Assembly (NCBI GenBank): GCA_905221605.1
Contig: CAJNDS010000554.1
Coordinates: 50,878 to 114,877 of the forward strand
DNA length: 64,000 nt
Direction of reading: 5' to 3'
Source: Symbiodinium natans
Taxonomy: Eukaryota; Sar; Dinophyceae; Suessiales; Symbiodiniaceae
Below are positions 1 through 11,500 of this stretch, one piece after another. Made by a program: the position numbers and the translations under genes. Position 1 is the stretch's first letter. Every line of letters starts with the position of its first letter. Under the pieces are notes generated by a model, which was given only the letters and a program-made list of their open reading frames with translations, did no database searches and had not been told where the DNA came from.

Positions 1-310
1 GCTGCGTGTTTGTTGAGACTTGGGGTTAGGGTTCAGGGTTTAGGGTTTAGGGTTTCGAGTTTCGGGTTTCGGGTTTAGGGTCAGGGTTTAGGAGTGTAGG
101 GTGTGTGGTTTGAGTGGGGAATACTTGCCCCCAGAGGAGTTATTGTACAGTCCCTTGAAGTCTTAGTACCTAGTATACAAATACAAGGTCTCTTTGGGGG
201 TTGGTCAAGGTTCAGGGTGTAGGGTTCAGGGCTTAGGCCGCAAGATGTACGCTAAGTCTGGGGATTCAGGAATACGTTTGTTGGACCCTGAACCCGACGC
301 CCTAAACCCT

Positions 311-401
311 ATACCTACTGGTTCTTCGTAGGGAATCAGGGAGCTAAGTAGGTACCTTCCATCCCTCCACACCTCATTCCTTACGAAGAACCAGTAGGTA
401 T
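311..401. repeat. Hairpin element with near-perfect 26-bp inverted repeats
   Basis: The arm at 311-336, beginning ATACCTACTGGTTCTTCG, returns in inverse orientation at 376-401 with one mismatch. The spacer is about 40 bp. It looks like a short MITE or foldback element with no coding capacity. Confidence 0.75.
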
Positions 402-644
402 CAGCCCGGGGCTTATCTCATCCTTAAATAGTCGCTCCAGCCGAGGGTCCTCCAGTGGCTACTCCGCCGGGCGCTCAGCCACAGCGCCTGAGACCTCCCA
501 GAGCTACCCTGGCATTCTTCTGTTGTTTTGCTTGAGCAGAAGCCGTGATCTCTGCAACCGCCAGCTGAAGCCTGAGCCCTAAACCCTAAACCCTAAACCC
601 TAAACCCTAAACCCTAAACCCTAAACCCTAAACCCTAAACCCTA

Positions 645-735
645 CAGGCCCCCCAAGTTGAAGCTTGGAGGCGCCGGGAGTTCGCACCACGAAAACCGAG
701 CCGGTGGCACCCCCTGATGTCGGGGGCCCTAGCCT
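645..735 (+). other. Exon-like island, gene unknown
   Basis: This GC-rich unique segment of about 85 nt follows a CCCTAAA array ending in CCTACAG and precedes G-rich TTTAGGG sequence. That is the same context as the proven exons of the carbonic anhydrase genes downstream, where CCTACAG also precedes exons. One frame is open, but no family was recognised, so the call rests on context only. Confidence 0.3.
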
Positions 736-984
736 ACCCTGGGGTTTGGGGTTTACGGTTTAGGGCTAGGGTTTAGGGCTTGGGGTTTAGGGTTTGGGGT
801 TTAGGGTGTAGGGTGTAGAGGTTTGGGCCTCAGGGTTTATAGGGTTTAGAGGAGTAGGGAGTTTCAGTCGGAGGGTCTGGGTGGGAATGGATGCCAGGAA
901 CCCAGTGAGTGCGTTCTGGTCAAAGCCTTGCATGCAGGGAACCCAAACAGAGACCAACATAGGGGTCGGAAAAAATACTAATAT

Positions 985-1123
985 CATGGGTTCCCCTACT
1001 ACCCCCCTCTATACTACCTTCCCCCCATAATTCAGCCTCTTCGAGATTATTCAGCCTCATTAAGGCTATTTAAGGGGGAACCTAGGGGGGGTAGTAAAGA
1101 GAGGGGTAGTAGGGGAACCCATG
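985..1123. repeat. Hairpin (MITE-like) element, family with CATGGGTTCCCC ends
   Basis: The terminal inverted repeats start CATGGGTTCCCCTACTACCC and end with the reverse complement, GGGGTAGTAGGGGAACCCATG-like. The interior contains an AAGGCTATTT motif. Related copies lie at 20706-20846 and about 35282-35463. There is no coding potential. Confidence 0.7.
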
Positions 1124-2062
1124 ATAATAGCATTCCCTTATGGTCCCTAAGTATACTCGAATAACCCCCAAACACTTAGGGTTCCAATGATTCAGGCCCC
1201 TAGATTATCATGTAGAGATCTTCGCGTCTCGTAGGCCTTATCAGGGGATCATCTGGGAATCGGGCCGGCGCAAGACTTACTCCTAAGTTAGTAGTAGGGA
1301 GCCAGAAGAATCACCCAGATCTCTCCCTAGTTAGTAGCACGAGCGTAAGCATGATGCTTACTCGCCAAGATGCCCCTTCTCCTCTCTGCTACACTTGACC
1401 CGGACCTCACACAGCGTTTCTCTTCGCAACGCGAAGAACGGCGACGGCAGTACTCCTTAAAATGGGCGGCCCCAAAAGGGTCCCTGCTTCAGAGCGTTTA
1501 GTTTCAGATTTTTTTAATCAACCCGAAACCCTAAACCCTAATCCCTAAACCCTAAACCCTAAACCCTAAACCCTAACATCTTTTTAAGCTGGCTGGGGGC
1601 TGAATGTGAGGCTGCGCGATCCCAGGCCCGTTTGATCTCTTACCCTAGGAGCTCCCTACAAAACAAGCCGCCCTGAACCCTAAACCAGAAATCGAAGCCC
1701 TTTTCAAAGTTGAAGCCGCTTCCTAAACCAGGTTAGGGTTTAGGGTTTAGGGTTTAGGGTTTAGGGTTTAGGGTTTAGGGTTTAGGGTTTAGGGTTTAGG
1801 GGCATTGCTTAAACTACGCCTTCTAAACAAGAGAATCCATAGAAGATGCTGACCAACTCCCAACTCTAAACACGGCTTAAGCGTCAGAGGTTGAAAACCT
1901 TAAGCCCAATACAGTAGACCCTAAACCCTAACCCTAAACCCTAAACCCTAAACCCTAAACCCTAAACCCTACGACCCCCCCCCCCCTGCTTTGCCGAGGC
2001 GTTGCGCCTTCTCCAAGAAGGCCCGGCTTGCAGGTTTAGGGTTGCTCCCTTTTATACCTTTA

Positions 2063-2246
2063 TACCCTAAACCCTAAACCCTAAACTCTGAACCCTAAAC
2101 CCTAAACCCTAAACCCTAAACCCTAAACCCTAAACCCTAAACCCTAAACCCTAAACCCTAAACCCTAAACCCTAAACCCTAAACCCTAAACCCTAAACCC
2201 TAAACCCTAAACCCAAACCCTGAACCCTAAACCCTAAACCCTAAAC
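2063..2246. repeat. Interstitial telomere-like (CCCTAAA)n array
   Basis: About 25 nearly perfect heptamers in CCCTAAA orientation lie just upstream of gene A. The array is internal, with unique sequence and genes on both sides, so it is not a chromosome end. Confidence 0.9.
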
Positions 2247-2544
2247 GATAGGATTAGGGGAACCCTTGGGGGTATAGATCCTCTGAATAAGGTCCCGTTT
2301 TAAGAGAGCCAGAAGAGGGTTCAGAAGGGTTCCCTTTTGAGGGTCCCCCTTATCCTACCTAGGATATACTACCCCCTCCCCCCAAAAGCAAAAAAATACG
2401 CCCTACATATATAGGCCCTAACCCCAGGATGGGTTGTTAGGCTTTATCATTCCCCATAAAGCAACCCTATGAAGGCTATGAAGGGCCTGTTAAGGAGAGG
2501 TTCTCGGATGTCATGGCCCATCCTAACCCACTCATGGCGGCGCA

Positions 2545-5500
2545 ATGCTCGGTTCCACAATCCTGGATCCCAGCGCACCCCGGGAAGTGGCAAAGCGCAT
2601 CCTCCTCTGCTTGAAGGGGGGGGTTACAAGGGAACCGAAGCACCTAAAAAACTTGGATATAGGGGCTGAACTTCTGAACCCTACAGTTCGAACCCGAGAC
2701 CCGAATCCCATGTAATTTATGTCCTAGCAAGGGGTTTAGGGTTTAGGGTTTAGGGTGGGAGGTTTGGGTTTATGGCCCAAATACTAAGGGGTTTCAGGTC
2801 TCGGGCTGTGGAACGTTCGAAGCGAAACTCCTCCTAGGATCTCCGATCAGCGGCTCCAAAGTGACCCTAAACCCTAAATCCTAACCCGAAACCCTTCACC
2901 CTAAACCCTAAACCCGAAACCCTAAACTTAAACCCTAAACCCTAAACCCCAAACACCGAACCCTTAAACCTAAGCTTACGCTAACCCCCCAATGTCGCAG
3001 GCAACGACCGCTTTGTTGCCGGCAAGCCGCAGGCAATCAGGTGCTCGCCCCATTGCCTGGTTCAGGGTTTAGGGTTCAGGTTTGGGCCTTAAGTTTAGGG
3101 TTTAGGTTTTTAGGGTTCAGGGCGTTGTGTTCAGAGGCTTAGCTGAGTGGCTGAGTAGATAACCTCCAACCACTTTTCGTGCATAGTCCATCCTGCTGTG
3201 CTTGAAAGGTTAGCCCTTTCTTGGGTCAGGGTACTCAGCAACTGTGTTGTGGTCTAGGCTTTGTTGAGCATTTCCTAAGGGCTCATGTACATTGAAGAGC
3301 CTTGGCTGCCATGTCTCTACAGCAGCTCCAAAGGGCCCACGAGTATACGACACAGGTCTTAAGAGTATATATGTATATATATATATATATTAAATAGGTA
3401 CCGGCCCATGGATATATATATATATATATGTATGTATATATACATATATACGTCTACATTTATGTTTTCAGGACTATTTGGCATGTTTAAAGCCCAAACG
3501 AAGACCCTGTTGCTTCTGGGCCACGCAGCGAGCTCTTTGGTCGTCATCGTGATCGTCCCGAGCATTGCAAACACAGCGTAGCTATCATCCTTGCCCAGGC
3601 TTTCCTTTGTGGTACTTTACTGTATCTTTAGATCCTTACCTTTTTTGGGTTTATTGGGTTTCTTATTAAGGCAGCTAAAAGTAAGTTTAATTTATAGCTA
3701 CCCTCCTGAGTGCAGCCCAGGCTTTCGTAAGAGAATGATGGCAACACTTCAACACTTCTGCAGGCTCCTGTAGTATCCCCAAGGCCGCATCCCGACAGCC
3801 TTGCCCCCGAAGTTTTTAGGGTTCAGGGGTTTAGGGTTTAGGGTTCAGGGGTTGCTCAGAAAGCTAAGCCCCCCGTACACCCTAAACCCTAAACCCTAAA
3901 CCTGAAACCCTAAACCCTAAACCACCGGGCCTGCCCCCAAGTTCTCATCCCAGACGTTGCAAAGCCCCTCAGCTCCCCCCAGATTGTGCTCCGTTCTTTT
4001 GCGTGCCCTGGCTATTCTAAGGCGGCCGTGCTACAATAGGGAACCACAAAAGCTTAGTAGCTGAATGAGTACACTTTACACTTGTTGGGATGCTCTAACC
4101 CCCTTAGAACTGAAAGTGTAGACTTGCTGGGGGCTTATGAACTCAGCAACTAAGAAAGCGACCCCGAAGTCTGAATAAAAAAGCTCCGTAGTATCATCGG
4201 GAGCTAGAGACTTGCTAGCCCTGCGGTACCCTTTTGCCCCCTTTTTTGTTTCAAGGTTCCCTTGTAAAGTATCCAAAAACAAAAAGGGGTACCCTTATTG
4301 TAGTATGGTTCCCCTTACCCCCCTTGCCCCCCCCCCCCTTGCCGCCCTTACCCCCCTTACCCCCCTTACCCCCCTTTCCCCCGTTTCCCCCCTTTCCCCC
4401 TAAGGAGAAGTGATCAACGTGTCGAGAAGACCCCCAATGCCAGGACCAATGCCAAGATGCGCACCCTGCTTGTCGAGGAGGGCCAGGCTTCGTTGAGGGT
4501 TTAGGGTTGAGGGTTTAGGGTTTAGGGTTTAGGGTATAGGGGCGGGTGGCTTTAGTGGAGTCATACTTGGAGGTTCATGGGTAACTGTCATGAAAACCTG
4601 ATTCAGGGTACAGTACTTCTAACCCTGATTTCTACTACCCCTGAACCCGTGCTAGTTACCAGTGGGGTGTCGGTGCCCCTAAACCCGAAGCCCCAGGCAT
4701 GCTCGAGGGTTCCGACCCTCCGAATTCTCAGAAACGAATCTTAAGCCCTGCACCGAACTGCAACTACAGCCTGAGGCATAATGCCTTCATATCAGAAACG
4801 GCTTGGACCCCCATAGCTTGGGATGTTCCCCCTTAGACTAACAGTCCTTAGTAGGAGTATGATACGGGGTACTCTGATCCCTCTTGAGAACCTTAATGAG
4901 GGGGAACATGCCAACCCATAGTGTCTACTTTGGCTGCCCGGGAGAATCTGCAAGGCCCCTCACACAGCGATCATCGGCTGTGCAGACAGCCGTGCCCCAC
5001 TGGAGAAGGCGCGATGCACGGTCAGCTTTCAGGGGAGGAAGGGTGCGCAGAGTTCAGACTTTAGACTTGCCGCTTGCCCTAAGGCTCCAGGCACGTTTGG
5101 AGCAAATGCCCGGACGCAAAATAACTTTCGACAGTCATTCTTGTTGGATTTAAGCATGTGCTTTGAAAAGACGAAATATAGGCATTTCGCAATACTCTCC
5201 TCAAGACGGTTCAGGGTTCAGGGTTTAGGGTTCAAGGTTTAGGGTTTAGGGTTTAGGGGTTGTATCTTTGGGGTTTAGGGTTTGAGTTAGAGGTTCAGGT
5301 TACCTTGGGGGTTTAGGGTTTTGTGTTGGGCTAGCATAGATTGATTCCCACTCTTTCCCTCTTGCCCTACCGGCCTGGCCCTAAACCCTACACCCTAAAC
5401 TAAACCCTAAACCCTAAACCCTAAACCCCTTTTTCTTTGCAGATTTTCGATGCTCTGCCTGGCGACATCTTCGTCCTGCGCAATGCTGGAAACACCTGCA

Positions 5501-8500
5501 CCCATGCGGAAGGCGCGCTTTAGGAAGTATACATGTGCCAATTTGGCCAGTTGTTGCCTTTTAAACCTGGTTTAGGGCTTTTTGGGAGTTAAGGTGTAGG
5601 GTTCTAGGGTTTAAGAGCACTAAAACCTTGAAGACTTATAGCCCCTAACCCTGACAACCCTGAACCCTAAAGGCCCTGAACCCTTCGAACTCTGAAAGCC
5701 CTTAAACCCTGAACCCGAAAGGCAATGAACCCTAAAGCCCGAAAAACCACTTAAGCCCTCAATCCCTACAACCCTAACACGCTCGAACCCCCAAACCCGA
5801 TACAACCCTAAAACTAAGCCCTAAACCCTAAAGGCCCTAAACCCTAAACCTACAGGCAGCTTTGTGGGCAGCTTGGAGTTCGCCACGGGGGCCTTGGGCA
5901 GTCGACTGGTTCTGGCCACCGGGCGGCGGTTTAGGGTTTGTTTGGGGTTTTGGGTTTGGGGTTTAGGGTTTAGGGTTTAGGGTTTAGGGTTTAGGGTACG
6001 CACAGGGCTTGCCTCCTAAACCTGATAATACACCCCCTTAGCCCCCCTAACGCTTAAACCCCAATAGCACCTAAACTCCATAGCCACACCTTTAAGAACC
6101 CCAAACCCTAAACTCCAGAGCCCCTAAGTAAACAGTTTGTTTTCCTTGGTTTTTTGACTCTCACAGGTTTGTTTTGTGAGGTCATCTTGTGCTTAGCTTC
6201 TTCTTTCCCTGCTGGCTGCGGCTCTCATCATGGTGCCTACCACAGGAACCTCACTAGCAAACAATTTCTGTGTTCTGGACTGCGAAAAAAGCCCGAAACC
6301 CTGAACCCTAAACCCTAAACCCGAAGAATCAGATTTGACCGAGGTCTTGGGCCACACGAAATGCGGCGCCATCTATGGAGCAACCAAGGCACCGGAGCTT
6401 GGTTTAGTGCTGGAGGGTTTAGGGCTGGAGGGTTTGGGTTTAGGGTTTAGGGTTTAGGGTTCCCTAAACCCTAAACTTAAACCCTAAACCCTAAACCCTA
6501 AACCCTAAACCCTAAACCCTAAATTTAAGAGCCTCCGGCTCAAGCCGCCGACCCCGCTGGAGCATAGTTGAGTTCCGCTCGCATCTCTGTGAATCGTTTG
6601 GGGGGGGGTAGGGGGTAGCACCAGGACAAGCTCAAGCAAAAAGACAGGTGGGTTGGGGGGGGGGGGGGTGGTGGGTGGGGGTGGGGGTGGGGGGCGGGTG
6701 GGGGTGGGGGTTGGTTGGGGGGGTGGGGGGGGTGGGGGGGGGGGGGGGGTGGGGGGGGGTCCGAAAACGCTGATTTGCTGAGGGCGCCCCTACCCCCCGT
6801 GCTGAACCGCCTGTTTACGCTGTGCGGGTGGCGCGTCCTCCACGAAAAAATTGTGCCCCCCCCCCCCCCCCCCCCCGCGTTTTGGGGGGGTAAGGAGGGA
6901 AAGAGGGAGGTTTTCACCTCCTTTTCCCATCCAACATGCCGCCAGGGTCGGCGGACCCTAAACCCTAAACCCTAAACCCTAAACCCTAAACCCTCTCTAC
7001 CATATATATTTAAACCTTAATTGTATTTTCAAAATTTGGCCGTTTTATTTTCAGAATTTGGCCGCTTTATTTTCAGAATTTGGCCGCTTTATTTTCAGAA
7101 TTTGGCCGCTTTATTTTCAGAATGAGCCAAAATCAGGCCAAAGGCTAATTGAATTTCAGAATTTGGCCGCTTATTTTCAGAATTTGGCCGCTTTATTTTC
7201 AGAATTTGGCCGTTTTATTTTCAGAATTTGGCCGCTTTATTTTCAGAATTTGGCCGCTTTATTTTCAGAATTTGGCCGCTTTATTTCAGAATTTGGCCGT
7301 TTTATTTTCAGAATTTGGCCGCTTTATTTTCAGAATTTGGCCGTTTTATTTTCAGAATTTGGCCGCTTTATTTTCAGAATTTGGCCGCTTTATTTTCAGA
7401 ATTTGGCCGCTTTATTTTCAGAATTTGGCCGTTTTTGGCTTTCTCAATGTAGTGGGATTCTCTGGGTGGGTGGGTGTTATATCCGAGCCGTAAATAAAGC
7501 TTAACCATAAAGCTGCTCGACCCGGAGTGCTGAACCCTAAACCCTAAACCCTAAACCCTAAACCCTAAACCCTAAACCCTAAACCCTAAACCCTAAACCC
7601 TAAACCCTAAACCCTAAACCTAACCCAGTCCTCCCCCCCCCCCCCCCCCCCCCCCCCCACAACTCGGACCAGGGCTTCATGGAGGCCAAGCTGGGTGCTA
7701 GCTCGAACTCCTCGGCTCTGGAAGGCGGGCTGTGTCTGTAGGGTTTAGGGTTTCGGGTTTAGGGTTTAGGGCTTAGGGGTTTAGGGTTGGGGTTTAGGGG
7801 GTTTAGGGGTTTAGGGGGTTTAGGCGGTTTTTAGGGGGTTTTTAGGTGGTTTAGGGGGTTTAGGGGTTTTTTAAGGGGTTTTTAGGGGGTTTTGGGGGGT
7901 TTTGGGGGTTTAGGGGGTTAGGGGGGTTTAGGGGGTTCAGGGTTTAGGAATACTGTCCAGACACCCCAAATAGCCGAGCCCTAAATCCGAAACCCCTAAA
8001 CCCTTATCCCTACACCCTAAACTGAAACCCTACACCCTAAACCCTAAACCCCTACACCCTAAAACCTCCTATTCCCGAACCTTTAACTAAACCCCGGAAC
8101 CCTACACCCTAACCCCAAAACCTCTAAACCCTAAACCCCTAATCCCTACACCTTTAACTAAACCCCGAAACCCTACACCCTAACCCCAAAACCCCTAAAC
8201 CCAAAACCCCTATTCCCCACACCTTAAACTAAACCCCGAAACCCTACACCTGAAAGCCCTAAACCCCTAATCCCTACACCTTAAACTAAACCCCGAAACC
8301 CCAAAACCCTAAACCCCTACTCCCTACACCTTAAACTACACCCCGAAACCCTACAAACTACACCCCTACACCCTGTTGGGGGTTTAGGTTAAGCATCGCG
8401 CTGCGGTGTCGGAGGTTTGCTGCACGACCTCGGCGCGGTCGCAGACGCCATGGCAGCAGTTGGTGGTCGGGTAGGGTTTAGGCTTTAGGGTTTGGGGCTT

Positions 8501-11500
8501 AGGGCTTAGGGTTTAGGGTTTAGGGTTTAGGGCTTAGGGCTTAGGGCTTGGGGCTCAGGAATTTTGGGGAACCCTAAAGACCCTAAACACCAAACCCTAA
8601 ACCCTAGATCCCTAAACCCTTCAAGCCTCGTAAGCCTAAACCCTAAACCGTAAACCCTAAACCCTAAACCCTAAACCCTAAACCCTAAACCCTTAACCCT
8701 TAACCCTTAACCCTTAACCCTTAACCCTTAACCCTTAACCTTACAAGCAAGCCTCGTAAGCCTAAGCCTCAACCCGGAAAGCCCAGGAAGTCGCGGCCGC
8801 GGAGAAGGGCGAGGGCGCCGACTTTGAGACCGCATCGCGGCCATGGTTTAGGGTTGTTTAGGGTTTAGGGTTTAGGGTTTAGGGTTTAGGGTTTAGGGTT
8901 TAGGGTTTGGGATTTAGGGTTCAGGGTTTAGGGTTTAGGGTTTAGGGTTTAGGAGTTGGAGGCGCTAGAGTGTGTTATAGGACCGGTAAAGCCCAAAAGG
9001 GCCCGGCTGAAAACCCTAAACCCTAAACCCTTAGCCCTAAATCCCAAGCCCTAAACCCTAAACCCTAAACCCGGCTCAAAGGTTCAGGGATCGAAGTCGG
9101 TTTCGATTGGGTTTTTCGCCAGGTGGCGTCTCATGCCGTCCGCGTCAACGTCTTCCGCACCATGAACTTCCTCCTCACGTGCCCTCTAGGGTTTAGGGTT
9201 TAGGGTTTGGGTTTAGGGTTTAGGGTTTAGGGTTTAGGGCATAGCTTAGTAGCTGAGTAGGGTTTAGGGTCCTTCCCCCCAGGGTTTAGGGCTTAGGGCC
9301 CAGGGTTGAGTGTTCATGTACTACCTTTCTAGTAACCTCTGTGGCTTACTCGGTAGGCCCTTGGGACATTTCTAAATTTTCCCCGATTGGGTTTAAGAGG
9401 ATCATATTCAGGAACATATTTCAGAGGCTTTTAAGGGCCATCCTAGCTTAGCAGCTGAGTAGGGTTTAGGGCCCAGGGTTTAGGGCTCATGTACTACCTA
9501 TCTAGTATATACTTGGGCCGCAAAACTACTATGTATTGGAACCCGTTTAAGGGCCAAGTAAAATCCATGGGGAGATTCTCTCTTAACGTCTGGGAACGTG
9601 CACCCTACACAGGCTGCGTATAGAGTTCTCTTAGTTCTGGGCCCTTTTTTTGCACCCAAGATATGAGGCTCCGTATGAATCTCTTTAGAGGGTCTTCCAG
9701 ACCCCAAACCCGGCACCGCTCCCCCACTAACTCGTGTAGGTAGATACTGAGACCCCGAACAAGCCACTTCTGCGGCCCGAGGGCCCCAAACAAATGTACC
9801 TGAGCCCTCTTGCTAGAAAGTAGCTTCTTTGGGCATGTAGTGTTCTTGGGGGGCTTAGAGGTCTGAGGCTAGGGGTTTGGTGTCCTTGCTGCTTTAGGGT
9901 ATAGGGTTCCTCTTCCTCCCACCCTAAGCCTTGAACCCTAAACCCTAAACCCTTACGCCGCCCCCGAAGAGACATAAATCACTTGTCCCTCACGGCCGTT
10001 TGAGGGCCTTAGGCTTCCAACCAGCATCCTAGCGACAGACTGAGTGCCCTAGGGGTCTAGGGTAACCGAACCCGCAGGTACAGCAAGAGCCTCCGAGAGC
10101 AGGCCCATGAAGGGCTCAGGGTGTAGGGTTCAGGGTTCAGGGTTCAGGGTTCAGGGTTTAGGGTTTAGGGTTTAGGGTTTAGGGTTTAGGGTTTAGGGAT
10201 CCGGATGCGTTGTGGTTTGGGTGGTTACGGTGCAGTTGCGCACTTTCTGGTGTGAGCTTTGAGCTTAGGCTTCTCAAGCTACTTGGGCTCCGTTGACATG
10301 CTTGCGTAGTTGGAATTTCTGTCGGCTCCTGTGCTACGTATCTGGTGTTTGTGGTAGAGCACCCGAAGCCCTAAACCCTGAACCCTAAATCCGTTCAGGC
10401 TCGGGTTTATTGTAGAATTTCACCTACGAGACTCTTAGGGGAGCCAGCATGCTCTTTGAAAATGGTACAGCCGAAGGCCCCAAATGAGGGTTTGGGGTGT
10501 TGGGTTGAGAGCTGGAACCCTGAGACCAGAGCTGAAACCCTGAAACCCCGCACCCTAAACCTCAACCAAGGCACCAGAATTTATTTAGGTCCTTATGGCA
10601 TCGCAAGGTCCAGAGCGGAAAGCTTCAAATCCATGGCGGCATCTACGAGCTTGAGACAGGACCTGATCCTACATCCTAAAAACCCTAAACCCTAAACCCA
10701 GGGTTAATTCTTCCATTAAAGCCCCACACCCTACCCCGAGACAACGCCCTCGGAAGCCCTGTTGTATCCCTTTGATGCTGGGATTTCTTGCTCTTGCGGG
10801 GCTTTGGGGTTGTGGGCGCAAGGCTGAAGATTTTTCGGCTTAGTGTTGACTTTACATCTGGACCGTCAGCCCGAATTCGCAATCATGAGCGCGGCGCGGC
10901 CGTGGACGTTGATGCGCGACTTTCTTCTTCAGATCTCCGAGGCAGCTTCTCAAGCTCAAGCGATGGCCCTGTGAGCTTCCAGAGCAAAATTCTTGGATTT
11001 TGGGGGCCCATACTCCGAAAGTTTCTTGCTGGATGATGTAGCTCATGGGCCCTTTGGGATAGCATATGTATATACATATTATACGTGTTTATATTCAGTG
11101 CATGTATGAGGTGTTTGGATGCCTCGAACCAAAAGGAGGAGGAGTTCAAAAATGAACGAGGGGCCCACAAAAAACTGAACCCTAAACCCTAAAACTCACA
11201 GGGCCGTTATTTAGCTTTGACCTCCCCTCGCCCCCTCCCCCCCCCCCCCCCACCCCCCCTCCCCCCCTGCCCCCCCCCCCCCTCCCCCCCGCCCCCCCCT
11301 CCCCCCTGCCCCCCCCCCCCCCCCCCCCCCCCCCCACACTCATCTTTGACAGCAGCCTCTTCTGGATCCTGCTTTCCTTGCACATCTTTGTGCGAGCTAG
11401 TTCTTTGTTGCTTGTGTAGATGTAGTCGTTCCCCCCCCCCCCCCCCCCTCCCCCAATCCCCCAGGAAGAGTAACATCTCGTCCGTTCATAGACTTAGAAC

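Larger units (their letters stand above)
1..2544. other. Repeat-rich region upstream of carbonic anhydrase gene A
   Basis: No gene could be identified here. The stretch alternates telomere-like TTTAGGG and CCCTAAA blocks (for example 573-644, 1521-1576, 1734-1800, 1919-1971, 2063-2246), hairpin elements and short unique segments. Some unique segments sit exactly where exons sit in the downstream genes, after a CCCTAAA block ending in an AG and before a TTTAGGG block. They could be 3' exons of another upstream gene, but no domain was recognised. Confidence 0.6.

Noticed and set aside
6540-6975. Pro-rich and Gly-rich frames on both strands
   Set aside because: Produced by poly-G and poly-C tracts; no domain or codon structure.
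7058-7504. Three overlapping frames encoding a Phe/Leu/Trp-rich repeated peptide
   Set aside because: A 22-bp tandem repeat keeps all frames open. There is no independent evidence of coding, and it lies in an intron of gene A.
10880-11046. Short candidate exon with ATG-to-stop frame between gene A exons 13 and 14
   Set aside because: It does not align to the other carbonic anhydrases and would break the phase of the 723-nt model.
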